From: Mycolicibacterium brumae
GTDB taxonomy: Bacteria; Actinomycetota; Actinomycetes; Mycobacteriales; Mycobacteriaceae
Length of the DNA: 64,000 nucleotides
NCBI RefSeq assembly: GCF_025215495.1
Contig: NZ_CP104302.1
Location: forward strand, 1,364,001 to 1,428,000
Direction of reading: 5' to 3'
A program made the translations under genes and the position numbers. Of the stretch, positions 8,133-17,217 are shown one piece after another. How positions within the stretch are numbered: position 1 is the stretch's first letter; the number at the start of each line of letters is the position of its first letter. The notes beneath the pieces are model-generated. The model saw only the letters and a list, made by a program, of their open reading frames with translations. It was not told the DNA's origin and did no database searches.

Positions 8133-9451
8133 TGCTCACCGTAGTTCACGATGCCACCGAGGCCAATGAAAGCACCGGCGGTGCCGGTCGGTCGTTGTTG
8201 GACGAGATCGTCCGTGACGGCGCCCGGCAGATGCTGGCCGCGGCACTGCAAGCCGAGGTCGCCGCCTACGTGGCCCAGTTCGCCGACCAGCTCGATGAGG
8301 ACGGCCATCGGTTGGTGGTCCGCAACGGCTACCACCAGCCGCGTGAGGTGCTGACCGCGGCCGGCGCGGTCGAGGTGAAGGCGCCGCGGGTCAACGACCG
8401 CCGCGTGGACCCCGATACAGGTGTGCGGCAGCGGTTTTCCTCGGCGATACTGCCGGCGTGGGCACGGAAGTCCCCGCAGATGAGTGAGGTGTTGCCGCTG
8501 CTGTACTTGCATGGGCTGTCCAGCGGCGACTTCACTGCGGCGTTGGAGCAGTTCCTCGGTTCGGGTGCGGGGTTGTCGGCGTCGACGATCACCCGGCTGA
8601 CCGCGCAGTGGCAGGACGAAGCCGCGGCGTTCGGGCGCCGTGATCTGTCCGGTACCGACTACGTCTACCTGTGGGTCGACGGCATCCACCTCAAGGTGCG
8701 CCTGGAGCAGACCAAGCTGTGCCTGCTGGTGATGATCGGCGTGCGTGCCGATGGCCGCAAGGAGCTGGTCGCGATCACCGACGGGTATCGGGAGTCCACC
8801 GAGTCGTGGGCCGACCTGCTGCGCGACTGCAAACGCCGCGGGATGGCTGCCCCGGTGTTGGCCGTGGGCGATGGCGCCCTCGGGTTCTGGAAGGCGGTCC
8901 GCGAAGTGTTCCCGGCGACCCGTGAGCAGCGGTGCTGGTTTCACAAGCAGGCCAATGTCCTTGCCGCACTGCCGAAGTCGGCACATCCGTCGGCGTTGGC
9001 GGCGATCAAGGATATCTACAACGCCGAGGACATCGACAAGGCGCAGGTCGCGGTCAAGGCTTTCGAGGTCGACTTCGGCGCCAAATACCCCAAGGCCGTC
9101 GCCAAGATCACCGACGACCTCGACACCCTGCTCGAGTTCTACAAGTACCCGGCCGAGCATTGGATTCACCTGCGCACGACCAACCCGATCGAATCCACTT
9201 TCGCCACGGTGCGACTGCGCACCAAGGTCACCAAGGGGCCTGGATCACGCGCGGCCGGGATTGCCATGGCCTACAAGCTGATCGACGCCGCACAAGCCCG
9301 CTGGCGGGCCGTCAACGCCCCGCACCTGGTCGCCCTGGTCCGCGCCGGCGCGGTCTTCCACAAAGGCAAACTGCTCGAACGGCCCACCGACATCACACCA
9401 CCGCAACCGCCTTCAAACGGTCACGAGCGCACCGGAACGGAGGTCGCCTGA
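8132..9451 (+). CDS. IS256/Mutator-family transposase
   Basis: This is a 439-aa protein with the Mutator-type layout. The first DDE aspartate is in YVYLWVDGIHLKVR and the second in APVLAVGDGALGFWKAVREVF, followed by the conserved QRCWFHK motif (C/D-(2)-H) and the catalytic Glu in TTNPIESTFATVRLRTK. It appears intact and starts at ATG 8132 with GGGAAGG upstream. Paired terminal repeats could not be identified, so the outer ends of this IS are not called; its left end may have been lost at the junction with IS110. Confidence 0.93.
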   Translation: MLTVVHDATEANESTGGAGRSLLDEIVRDGARQMLAAALQAEVAAYVAQFADQLDEDGHRLVVRNGYHQPREVLTAAGAVEVKAPRVNDRRVDPDTGVRQRFSSAILPAWARKSPQMSEVLPLLYLHGLSSGDFTAALEQFLGSGAGLSASTITRLTAQWQDEAAAFGRRDLSGTDYVYLWVDGIHLKVRLEQTKLCLLVMIGVRADGRKELVAITDGYRESTESWADLLRDCKRRGMAAPVLAVGDGALGFWKAVREVFPATREQRCWFHKQANVLAALPKSAHPSALAAIKDIYNAEDIDKAQVAVKAFEVDFGAKYPKAVAKITDDLDTLLEFYKYPAEHWIHLRTTNPIESTFATVRLRTKVTKGPGSRAAGIAMAYKLIDAAQARWRAVNAPHLVALVRAGAVFHKGKLLERPTDITPPQPPSNGHERTGTEVA

Positions 9452-9862
9452 AACACCCCGATCCACAGGTCTTGACAATTTCTCCGTCACCCTGGAAGAA
9501 GCGTCCTGACCGAGCCACTCACCTCCGCCACGTACCTCACGTGAATCTTCTCGTCAGGTCAGACTCGCTCTCCCTGAAAGAAACTCGGGCACCGTAATCG
9601 ATGGACCGACCGGGGCGCTTTTCAAAAATCGTCGAGTACTTGTGAAATACCGATGGCGTGCCATTCGATGGTCGCCGAACACGGGGCAGATGCTGAACGC
9701 AAACCCGGTTGCCGAACGAATTGATTCGTTCGGCAAGCAGGCAGCGCGTCAACGTCGCCTAATTCGTAGGACGCACAGCAACGGTAACCGGACGGCCCCG
9801 TGTAGCGCTGTCGGGAAACTTCGACCGGAGTTGCGGAAAACTTTGAGTGCGTTTGTCGGCGC
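9452..9862. other. Gene-free stretch between the IS256 transposase and the AraC gene
   Basis: These 411 bp show no coding frame that resembles a protein. The first about 40 bp presumably include the right end of the IS256 element (it reads into CTTGACAATTTCTCC). The rest has lower GC than the flanking genes and is probably old island DNA. No terminator hairpin with a T-run was seen. Confidence 0.5.
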
Positions 9863-10735
9863 TCACGAGCATCGGCGGTAGGCAGTTGGCGTGAGGCCCA
9901 CCCGGGACCGAAAGGTCGTTGCGAAGTGGCTCGGGGTGGAGAAGCCGACCGCATGGGCGATTTCGGTGATGGGCTTGGTGGTGCGGGTCAGCAACATCTT
10001 TGCGCGCCTGATTCGTCGGTCAACCAAGTACTGGTGCGGTGTGGTTCGAAACGTCAGCTTGAACCGGGCGGTCAACTCGGTGACCGAGAGCCCGAGGTGC
10101 TTTGCCAGGTGAGAGAGAGTGATGTCAGCGTCCAGGTTGTCTTCGAGGTACTCGACAACCTTGGCGCGAATGGCGTCGTCCCAAGCGGTCGGTGACCGGA
10201 CGACGGCGGGCATCAGGCCCGGCGTGGTGAGCGTCGTCAGGAACTGCAGGCGTAACGCGTCTGCCAATGACTCACACAACATCCGCTCCAACGGGTCGGA
10301 GCTGTTCGCCGCGCGGAACATCCGTTGGGTCAGATGCAGCGCCAGAAGGTCGCGGTGCTGCACCGTCGCCGCAACGTCGCGATCCTCGAAGTCCTTAGTC
10401 GGAATGCGGATCTCGCAGAATTGAACGGATGTCCCTTGTGCTAGTGCGGCGTAGCGCTGTTGAGCGGGGATCAGCCAGACATCGCCGACGCGCGGCAGCG
10501 CGGGTCCGCTCGGGCCGCGTTCGAACTCGACCTCCATCGTCGTAAGGTCACCTGCGCGGTGCACTACCAGGACATGGTCGGGGCTATTGAACTGCCAGTC
10601 TGTCGGTGTGTTGACAGCCTCGTCGGCAAAAATGAACTGCATGCCATTGGACTGCCAGTGGTTCCGGGCGAGAAAGGCGCGTGCATCATCGGCCGCAGTC
10701 GGCTCCGACGCCGCCCTACGGCTTGGATTCACCAT
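9863..10735 (-). CDS. AraC-family transcriptional regulator
   Basis: This encodes 290 aa. The N-terminal about 180 residues look like a cupin-type AraC effector domain (HVLVVHRAGDLTTMEVEFERG...). The C-terminal domain has two helix-turn-helix units, ending in the AraC signature IRRAKMLLTRTTKPITEIAHAVGFSTPSHFATTFRSRVGLTPTAYRR. I chose the ATG at 10733-10735 (MVNPSRRA), because further upstream codons enter the IS3 element. The IS3 left end lies about 48 bp upstream and has probably displaced the native promoter and the region shared with the divergent SDR gene. The likely targets are the SDR and DJ-1 genes on the same island. Confidence 0.88.
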   Translation of the reverse strand: MVNPSRRAASEPTAADDARAFLARNHWQSNGMQFIFADEAVNTPTDWQFNSPDHVLVVHRAGDLTTMEVEFERGPSGPALPRVGDVWLIPAQQRYAALAQGTSVQFCEIRIPTKDFEDRDVAATVQHRDLLALHLTQRMFRAANSSDPLERMLCESLADALRLQFLTTLTTPGLMPAVVRSPTAWDDAIRAKVVEYLEDNLDADITLSHLAKHLGLSVTELTARFKLTFRTTPHQYLVDRRIRRAKMLLTRTTKPITEIAHAVGFSTPSHFATTFRSRVGLTPTAYRRCS

Positions 10736-10841
10736 TGGCTGCACGATGGCACTTTCTTCCGGTCCCTGCGTGTCAGGGTGAGTTGAGTCCAGTGGTTCAT
10801 AGCAAATCCGCCTGCAGGGCGAGATACGGATCGACTTAACG

Positions 10842-11276
10842 ATGACGATTTCCAACCTGGCTGTGGCTGGGGAGAATGTGCAGATGGATTCCACGCATCC
10901 GCGCTCGGATGGGCCGCAGCGGCGGCGCACGTTCAGCCCGGCCGACAAGCTGGCGCATCTGGTGGCCTACGAGCAGGCCTGTGAAACCAATGATGGTGGC
11001 GCCTACCTGCGCCGTGAGGGCTTGTACTCGTCGCTGATCAGCGAGTGGCGCAAGCAGCGCGACGCCGGGGTGTTGGAGGGCAAACCGGCCGGTGCCAAGG
11101 TCGGGCGGCTGACCGCCGAGCAGGCTGAGATCGCCCGCCTCAAGCGCGAACTCGACAAGACCACCAAGCGGCTGGCCACCACCGAAGCCGCCCTGGACAT
11201 CATGGGAAAAGCACACGCGCTCTTGGAAAGTCTCTCCGAGAGCGCGGAGCCGCCGACCAAGCCGACCAAGCGCTGA
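10842..11276 (+). CDS. IS3-family OrfA (helix-turn-helix protein)
   Basis: This is a 144-aa basic protein with an HTH-type N-terminal half (FSPADKLAHLVAYEQACETNDGGAYLRREGLYSSLISEWRKQ). A leucine-zipper-like helix follows (AEIARLKRELDKTTKRLATTEAAL), as is usual for IS3 OrfA proteins that dimerise and bind the IS ends. Its stop codon overlaps the OrfB start by 1 nt (TGATG), so OrfB is probably made by reinitiation. The ATG at 10884 is an alternative start. Confidence 0.85.
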   Translation: MTISNLAVAGENVQMDSTHPRSDGPQRRRTFSPADKLAHLVAYEQACETNDGGAYLRREGLYSSLISEWRKQRDAGVLEGKPAGAKVGRLTAEQAEIARLKRELDKTTKRLATTEAALDIMGKAHALLESLSESAEPPTKPTKR

Positions 11277-12286
11277 TGGACACCTGGACCGCTCTGCGCG
11301 GCCTGCATGTCACGACCCGGGCTGCGGCGGTGTTGACCGGGATGCACCGCTCGACCGCGCTGCGGCGGGCCGCACCCGCGCCGGCCGGGCCGGCGCGGGC
11401 GCCCGCGGCGCCGGTCAACAAGCTGTCCGCCGCCGAGTGCGCTCGGGTGGTGGAGGTGCTCAACAGTGCCCGGTTCGTCGATGCCGCCCCGATCCAGGTG
11501 TGGGCCACGTTGCTCGATGAGGACACTTACCTGTGCTCGGTGTCGACGATGTATCGCCTGCTGAACGAGAACAAGCAGGTCAAGGAGCGGCGCCGGCTGG
11601 CCCGGCACCGCAAGGCGGTCTGCCCGGAGTTGGTGGCCACCGCGCCCCGGCAGGTGTACTCCTGGGACATCACCAAGCTGCGCGGCCCGGCCAAGGGCCT
11701 CTACTACGACGCCTACGTGATGATCGACATCTACTCGCGTTACATCGTCGGGGTGCACGTGCACGCCCGCGAATGCGGTGTGCTGGCCAAAGAGATGATG
11801 GAGCAGATCTTCGGAACCTACGGCATCCCACACGTCGTGCACGCCGACCGGGGCACCTCGATGACGAGCAACACCGTCGCCGGCCTGCTCTGCGATCTGG
11901 GGGTGACCCGCTCGCATTCGCGGCCCAAGGTTTCCAATGACAACCCCTACAGCGAGTCGTGGTTCAAGACCCTCAAGTACGCGCCGACGTTTCCGGACCG
12001 GTTCGAATCCATCCATCACGCAAGGGATTTCATGGATGAGTTCGTGGACTGGTACAACCACGAGCATCGGCACAGCGGCATCGGCCTGCACACCCCCGCC
12101 GACGTCTTCTACGGCCTCGCCGCCGAGAAAGACACCCAGCGGCGGATTGTGCTCGCCGAGGCCCGAGCACGCCACCGGCACCGCTTCAGCCAAGACCGCG
12201 CACCCAAGATCATCGACCTACCCGAGACCGCCGCGATCAACCCACCCAAACCAGCCGAACCGGAGGACCAGACGACAGCTGCCTAA
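11276..12286 (+). CDS. IS3-family OrfB transposase (rve/DDE integrase core)
   Basis: The 336-aa protein carries the catalytic D in VYSWDITKLRG, the second D in PHVVHADRGTSMTS and the glutamate in NPYSESWFKTLKYAPTFP. These are followed by the WYNHEHRHSGIGLHTPADV signature of IS3 transposases. It appears intact. Confidence 0.94.
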   Translation: MDTWTALRGLHVTTRAAAVLTGMHRSTALRRAAPAPAGPARAPAAPVNKLSAAECARVVEVLNSARFVDAAPIQVWATLLDEDTYLCSVSTMYRLLNENKQVKERRRLARHRKAVCPELVATAPRQVYSWDITKLRGPAKGLYYDAYVMIDIYSRYIVGVHVHARECGVLAKEMMEQIFGTYGIPHVVHADRGTSMTSNTVAGLLCDLGVTRSHSRPKVSNDNPYSESWFKTLKYAPTFPDRFESIHHARDFMDEFVDWYNHEHRHSGIGLHTPADVFYGLAAEKDTQRRIVLAEARARHRHRFSQDRAPKIIDLPETAAINPPKPAEPEDQTTAA

Positions 12287-12302
12287 CACCCACTGGACTC
12301 AA

Positions 12303-12552
12303 ACACCTTGACAAATTCCGGGTCGGCAACAGTGCACGCCCTATTTTGACGCAGGCGGCAACTGTTTTCCATTCGGCGCAGCACACCACGGCGCAGAAGC
12401 GCGAAACGTTGCTCACGCTACAAGCTGACCTGACCCGCCCGAGGCGGGTGGGCGGTTGCCTGTATCGACAAACCACACGGTGGCTTGCGGGATCTTGCGT
12501 CATCCTTGCGAATTCTCGCAGCCATCTTCCGTGCCATCACCTATTTGGCTAA
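12303..12552. other. Original upstream region of the SDR gene, cut by an ISL3 insertion
   Basis: These 250 bp hold no gene. Because the ISL3 element at 12561-14034 has a target duplication, this stretch can be rejoined to the SDR gene: before insertion it ended only about 4 bp before the SDR start codon. It should therefore contain the native SDR promoter and perhaps AraC sites. A GC-rich inverted repeat (CCCGCCCGAGGCGGG) is visible near 12440. Confidence 0.6.
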
Positions 12553-12560
12553 CGTTTCCA

Positions 12561-14034
12561 GGCTCTTCGTGAACGAGAGTGCACGGCTGGGCGGGTTGAG
12601 ACCGGGGCGGGTGTCGTGTCGGTGAGCTGAGGTGGGGCCTCGGTGGGTGACGATGCGGGTTCCTACACCGAGCTTCATCAACACCACCGAGGGAACCCGT
12701 GCCTGAGGCTACTGCCTGTCCGCCGTCTGTTGTTGCCGACACGATTATGCGCACCATCGAGTTGGGGGTGACGATCACCGACGCTGCCGTCGATGAGAAG
12801 CAGACCACGATCTTCTGCACGCCGGTGGCCCGTGATGCACGTTGCCCGGACTGCGGTCATGACGGCCGCTATCGTGACACGGTCGTGCGGCCGTTGACCG
12901 ATCTGCCGGTGGCCGGCTACCCGCTGGTGCTGCGGGTGGCAATCCCGCGTTACCGATGCCTGACACCACAGTGCGGGCGGTCGGTGTTCAACCAGGACCT
13001 CGGCAAACTGGCCGCCCCACGTTCCTCGACGACGCGGCGCTGTGCCCGCTATGTGTTGCGGCGGTTGATGATCGACCGCACCACCATTTCGGCGATCGCC
13101 GCAGAACTCGGGGTGTCCTGGCATACCGTCAGCACGATCGCGATGCGTGCTGTGGCCGATCTGATCGCTGCGGCCGGCCCCGATCGGCTCGACGGTGTGC
13201 GGGTCATCGGGGTTGATGAGCACCGCTGGGCTCCAAGGAGGCGCGGGACTGCGGGGTTCGTCACGCTGATCATCGACCTCACCCCGGTCCAGGACAACAC
13301 CGGCCCGGCGCGGCTGCTCGACCTCGTCGAAGGGCGCTCTGCGGCAGCACTGGCCAGCTGGCTCGATAAACAGCCCTCGGCGTTCCGCGCCCAGGTCGAG
13401 GTCATCGCCATGGACGGTTTCGGCGGCTACAAGACCGCCGCCACCGCGCAACTGCCTGAGGCCACTGCGGTCATGGATCCGTTCCATGTCGTGGCCCTGG
13501 CCGGCTTGAAGTTGGATCTGTGTCGCCAACGCATCCAGCAGCTGACCTGCGGACACCGGGGCCGCACCGGTGACCCGCTCTACGGTGCGCGCCGCACCCT
13601 GCGCACCCGGTGGCCGTTGCTCACCGCCGGGCAGCAGACACGCTTGGAAACCGTGTTCGCCGAGGACGATCATCTCGGCGTCATGGTGACCTGGAGCGTC
13701 TACCAGCGCATCATCGCCGCCTACGCCCACCCCGACCGCCGGCGCGGAAAGGCCATGATGACCGCGATCATCGACTCGCTACGCCGCGGCGTCCCCGCAG
13801 TCCTGACCGAACTGGCCCAACTCGGCCGCACCCTGTGGCGCCGCCGCCACGACATCCTGGCCTTCTTCGACCACCACGCCTCCAACGGACCCACCGAAGC
13901 CATCAACGGCCGCCTCGAAGCACTGCGCCGCAACGCCCTCGGATTCAGAAACCTCACCCACTACCGGCTGCGCTCACTACTGCACAGCGGCGCCCTGCAC
14001 TCACTGGTCAATGCACTCTGAATTACGAAGAGCC
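12561..14034 (+). mobile_element. ISL3-family insertion sequence A, complete, with 8-bp target duplication
   Basis: Imperfect 23-bp terminal inverted repeats begin GGCTCTTCGT at 12561 and end with the complement at 14034. They share the inner block GAGTGCA. The 8-bp sequence CGTTTCCA flanks the element perfectly at 12553-12560 and 14035-14042, the duplication length expected for ISL3. The transposase stop codon lies inside the right repeat. Total length is 1474 bp. The insertion lies only a few bases upstream of the SDR start codon. Confidence 0.95.
12699..14021 (+). CDS. ISL3-family transposase (copy A)
   Basis: The 440-aa protein has the ISL3 layout. An N-terminal zinc ribbon (CPDCGH...YRCLTPQCGRSVF) is followed by an HTH (TTISAIAAELGVSWHTV) and a DDE domain with VIGVDEHRWAPRR, VEVIAMDGFGGYKTA and the terminal SNGPTEAINGRLEALRRNALGFRN glutamate motif. 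It starts at GTG 12699 and looks functional. It is distinct in sequence from copy B at 17328. Confidence 0.95.
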   Translation: MPEATACPPSVVADTIMRTIELGVTITDAAVDEKQTTIFCTPVARDARCPDCGHDGRYRDTVVRPLTDLPVAGYPLVLRVAIPRYRCLTPQCGRSVFNQDLGKLAAPRSSTTRRCARYVLRRLMIDRTTISAIAAELGVSWHTVSTIAMRAVADLIAAAGPDRLDGVRVIGVDEHRWAPRRRGTAGFVTLIIDLTPVQDNTGPARLLDLVEGRSAAALASWLDKQPSAFRAQVEVIAMDGFGGYKTAATAQLPEATAVMDPFHVVALAGLKLDLCRQRIQQLTCGHRGRTGDPLYGARRTLRTRWPLLTAGQQTRLETVFAEDDHLGVMVTWSVYQRIIAAYAHPDRRRGKAMMTAIIDSLRRGVPAVLTELAQLGRTLWRRRHDILAFFDHHASNGPTEAINGRLEALRRNALGFRNLTHYRLRSLLHSGALHSLVNAL

Positions 14035-14045
14035 CGTTTCCAGGC

Positions 14046-14795
14046 ATGAGCAAACTTGAGGGGAAATCCGCAGTTGTTGCTGCCGGCGCCAAGAATCTTG
14101 GTGGCCTGATCAGCACGACGTTGGCTTCGAGGGGTGTCAACGTCGCTGTCCATTTCAACAGCGCCAGCAGTGAGGCCGACGCCGACAAGACGGTCGCGGC
14201 GGTGCAGGCTGCCGGCGTGAAGGCGGTCAAGGTGCAAGGCGACCTGACGGTGCCTGCCAATGTCGAGCATCTCTTCGACACCGCGATCGATGCATTCGGC
14301 AGCGTCGACATCGCGATCAACACCGTCGGCAAGGTCTTGCGCAAGCCCATGGTCGAAACCACTGAGGCCGAGTATGACTCGATGTTCGACATCAATGCCA
14401 AGGCGGCCTATTTCTTTCTGCAGCAGGCGGGCAAGCGGCTCAACGACAATGGCTCGGTGGTGAGTATCGTGACCGCGCTGCTGGCCGCCTACACCGACGG
14501 CTACTCGACCTACGCGGGCTCCAAGAGCCCCGTCGAACACTTCACCCGGGCCGCTTCCAAGGAATTCGGCGTCCGTGGCATCAACGTCAACAACGTGGCG
14601 CCCGGCCCGATGGACACACCGTTCTTCTATCCGCAGGAGACCCCGGAGCGGGTCGAGTTCCACAAATCGCAGGCGATGGGCAACCGGCTGACCGAGATCA
14701 CCGACATCGCCCCGCTGGTGGTATTCCTCACCGACGAGGGGCACTGGATCAACGGGCAGACCATCTTCGCCAACGGCGGGTACACCACCCGCTAG
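14046..14795 (+). CDS. Short-chain dehydrogenase/reductase (SDR)
   Basis: This 249-aa classical SDR has an NAD(P)-binding glycine motif in the variant form AAGAKNLGG (residues 12-20), the NTVG segment (usually NNAG), a serine in IVTALL and the catalytic YAGSK (Tyr-x-x-x-Lys). It ends with the usual ...GQTIFANGGYTTR. The C-terminus is complete. The start ATG is only 4 nt after the right target duplication of the upstream ISL3 element. Its native ribosome site (upstream of GTTTCCAGGC) has therefore been moved about 1.5 kb away, and translation now depends on IS sequence. Substrate unknown; the island neighbours are AraC and DJ-1 genes. Confidence 0.88.
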   Translation: MSKLEGKSAVVAAGAKNLGGLISTTLASRGVNVAVHFNSASSEADADKTVAAVQAAGVKAVKVQGDLTVPANVEHLFDTAIDAFGSVDIAINTVGKVLRKPMVETTEAEYDSMFDINAKAAYFFLQQAGKRLNDNGSVVSIVTALLAAYTDGYSTYAGSKSPVEHFTRAASKEFGVRGINVNNVAPGPMDTPFFYPQETPERVEFHKSQAMGNRLTEITDIAPLVVFLTDEGHWINGQTIFANGGYTTR

Positions 14796-14909
14796 CTCGG
14801 GCGGTTTGAGCGGCGGCCACTCCGATAGGCGGCCGACCACGCCGTATTCATGCACCGGCGAGCACCCCCGGCAGCCACACTGGGGTTGCCCCCGTTCGGT
14901 AGACACCGG

Positions 14910-15779
14910 TTAAGCGGCTTGCTCCGCTTGGTTGATCATCAATGTCTCGAAATCCACTGGACTGAGATACCCGAGTGAACTATGGAGCCGACGCCAATTG
15001 TACACGTTCTCAATCCAATTCGCTACCGCGTGAATAGCTTCAGCGTGCGTGGCGAAATGCCATCGGTGATAAAACTCCGATTTCAATGTCGACCAGAAAC
15101 TCTCCTGCTGCGCATTGTCCCAACACACCCCGGTTCGCCCGACGGACTGACGCACATTCAATTCCTCGGCCACGGAGAACATCTGCGCCGAGGTGTACTG
15201 GCACCCGCGATCCGCATGGAAAATCACTCGCTCCATCGGTCCCGTCGCCGGGTCCCGGAACAGGTGCGCCCGGCGCAGCGCGGCCTCCACCACGTCGGTG
15301 TGCAAGGTTTCGGCGAACGCGTATCCCAGTACCCGACGCGAGCAACCGTCACGGACCGCACACAGGTACAACCAGCCCTCGTCGGTACCCAGGTAGGTGA
15401 TGTCAGAGGTCCACACCTTGTTCAACGCGCCCTGGTCGAAACGCCGGCCCACCAGATCCGGCAACGTGTGCGCCCGATCATCAACGATCGTGGTCGGCGG
15501 GCGCCATGTGCGCGGGCTGATTCCCTCAATTCCATTGTCCACCATGATCTTCGCCACTGTCTTACGAGACACGGTTTCGCCCTGCCGGCGCAGCGTCGCA
15601 AGGATCCGCGGAGCGCCGTCGACCCCGTCGGATTCCTCATGGGCAGCCTTGACCGCCACGGTGAGCTCGGCGCGCCGCTGCGCGCGCGGGCCGGGCCCGG
15701 CGTCGCGGGCTTTGACCCACTTGTAGTAACCCGAGCGAGAGACCCCCAGCAGTCGAGCGCACCGGCTGACACCGAACAT
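14910..15779 (-). CDS. IS3-family OrfB transposase (rve/DDE), copy B
   Basis: The 289-aa OrfB has an HTH_21-like N-terminus (YKWVKARDAGPGPRAQRRAELTVAVKAAH). The DDE core follows: KVWTSDITYLGTDEGWLYL, VIFHADRGCQYTSAQM and SFWSTLKSEFYH, ending in NWRRLHSSLGYLSPVDFE. The orfB frame is open upstream of its ATG as far as an A7 run at 15854-15860. A -1 shift there would produce the OrfAB fusion transposase. Confidence 0.94.
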   Translation of the reverse strand: MFGVSRCARLLGVSRSGYYKWVKARDAGPGPRAQRRAELTVAVKAAHEESDGVDGAPRILATLRRQGETVSRKTVAKIMVDNGIEGISPRTWRPPTTIVDDRAHTLPDLVGRRFDQGALNKVWTSDITYLGTDEGWLYLCAVRDGCSRRVLGYAFAETLHTDVVEAALRRAHLFRDPATGPMERVIFHADRGCQYTSAQMFSVAEELNVRQSVGRTGVCWDNAQQESFWSTLKSEFYHRWHFATHAEAIHAVANWIENVYNWRRLHSSLGYLSPVDFETLMINQAEQAA

Positions 15780-15796
15780 GGCCTTCTCCGCGTCGA

Positions 15797-16114
15797 TCAG
15801 TGCGAACGCCTCGGCGGGTTCGGACCGGTCTCCTTCGCGAAGAAGGCTGCGGCTTTTTTTAGAAACTCCCGATCCATTCGCAATTCAGAAACCTCCACCC
15901 GCAGGCGCTCCAACTCAGCGCGCTCATCAGCGTCCAAGGCTTCCGGTGCCGAATCCATCTGTGCGCGCTCAATACCCACCCAGCGGCCCAGCAACGCCTC
16001 ACCAACCCCGATTTCTCGGGCCACCTCGGCAATCGAGCGCCCGGTGTCAATCACCAAATGCGCGGCCTCATGCCGATACTTCGGCGTATACGACGCCCTC
16101 TTCTTCGTGCCCAC
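15797..16114 (-). CDS. IS3-family OrfA, copy B, with -1 frameshift site
   Basis: From a GTG at 16112-16114 (AAAGGA upstream) the protein is 105 aa: TKKRASYTPKYRHEAAHLVI, an HTH (SIAEVAREIGVGEALLGRWV) and a coiled coil (ERAELERLRVEVSELRMDREFLKKAAAFF). The codons CTA-AAA-AAA-GCC near the 3' end form a slippery heptamer-plus. Reading in the -1 frame continues without a stop into orfB, the standard IS3 mechanism. Confidence 0.9.
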   Translation of the reverse strand: MGTKKRASYTPKYRHEAAHLVIDTGRSIAEVAREIGVGEALLGRWVGIERAQMDSAPEALDADERAELERLRVEVSELRMDREFLKKAAAFFAKETGPNPPRRSH

Positions 16115-17217
16115 AACAACATCCTTTCCCGGCCAGCAGCACGCTGCCAAACCAATCGGGATGTCTACCGAACGGGGGCATCCTCTACACAGCTTGAGGC
16201 CTACGGGGTTGCTCGCCATCGGTGACGATCGACATAGCAACACATGAGTTTGAACCGTTGAGGGGCGATGTATGTCTGCTGCAAAGTGCAAGCGCCGAGC
16301 GTTAATCATCTTGTCGTCGGCCCGAAGGCTGCCACTGAGCTCACCGAAAACGGTGCAGTCCATACCGATCGGGTTCTTCCATGTCGAGCTCGGTCAAGTT
16401 CTGGCCGAGTTTGAGGACGACCATGAGTTCATCCTCGCCACGCCTGACGGCCAGCGGCCGCAGATAGACACCAACGGCTGGTCGATTCCCTGGCACGCAA
16501 CCGACCAAATGACGTGGGTGTACGGAAATTCGGTGACGGAGTTCACCGCCGCTGACTTCACCGTGGAGGGCTACCGCGCGAAGTACCCCAAACTCGTCGA
16601 GCGCCGTGCACGTGAACTCGCACTGCTCGAACGCCATCTCGGCAAGCTTCCGATCAGCGAGCCGTTGGCGAACACCGACGCAGAAAACCTCGCGTACCGA
16701 GACGAAGTGGTGCCGTTGATTGACACGTGGGCGCCCAAGCGATACTTCTCCCTTCCGGAGCTGGTGCAGCGACATCGGGACCCAGAAGACGAGTTCAGCT
16801 TTGCCGACATCGATTTCATCCATGCGCCCGGCGGACACGCACCAATGGTCGACTTTCTCCGCAACCCGTGGCTTGGCGAAGTACTTCACCTGGCGCGCGA
16901 GAACCAGGTGTACATCTCGCTGATCTGTCACGCCCCGATCGCGTTAACGTCAACCAACTTTCGCATCGATGCCAACGGGCAACCGTATGCCTTCGGCGAG
17001 AACCCCTTCAAACAAGCCGAAATCACCACTGTGGGTAGCACCGGGGAGACGGGCATGCTTGACTACGGATACGTCAACATCCCGGGCGAACGCACCCGCC
17101 TGGAGTACTTCGTGGACCAAGCACTGGAAGAAGCGGGGTTCACCGTGCTCGCCGCGACAGTACCGACGTCGATGCTCCTGCTGCCCAACCCCGAACTTCG
17201 CCTCGTGACAGGTAACG

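Larger units (their letters stand above)
10783..12302 (+). mobile_element. IS3-family insertion sequence, copy A (about 1.5 kb)
   Basis: Terminal inverted repeats TTGAGTCCAGTGG at 10783-10795 and its complement at 12290-12302 enclose orfA and orfB. The repeats carry the TG...CA tips usual for IS3 elements. No matching 3-5 bp flanking duplication is visible, so the flanks may have rearranged after insertion. It sits between the AraC gene and the SDR gene. Confidence 0.8.
14887..16180 (-). mobile_element. IS3-family insertion sequence, copy B (1294 bp)
   Basis: A perfect 19-bp terminal inverted repeat, TGCCCCCGTTCGGTAGACA, lies at 14887-14905 and inverted at 16162-16180, with TG...CA tips. The element carries orfA and orfB on the minus strand with a programmed frameshift site. 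The flanks (GGT left, TCC right) do not form a direct repeat. It sits in the about 180-bp gap between the SDR and DJ-1 genes. Confidence 0.9.

Noticed and set aside
9467..12320. CTTGACAATTT / CTTGACAAATT near the right ends of the IS256 and IS3 elements as shared terminal repeats
   Set aside because: No corresponding inverted copy was found at either left end; a short AT-rich similarity is not enough.
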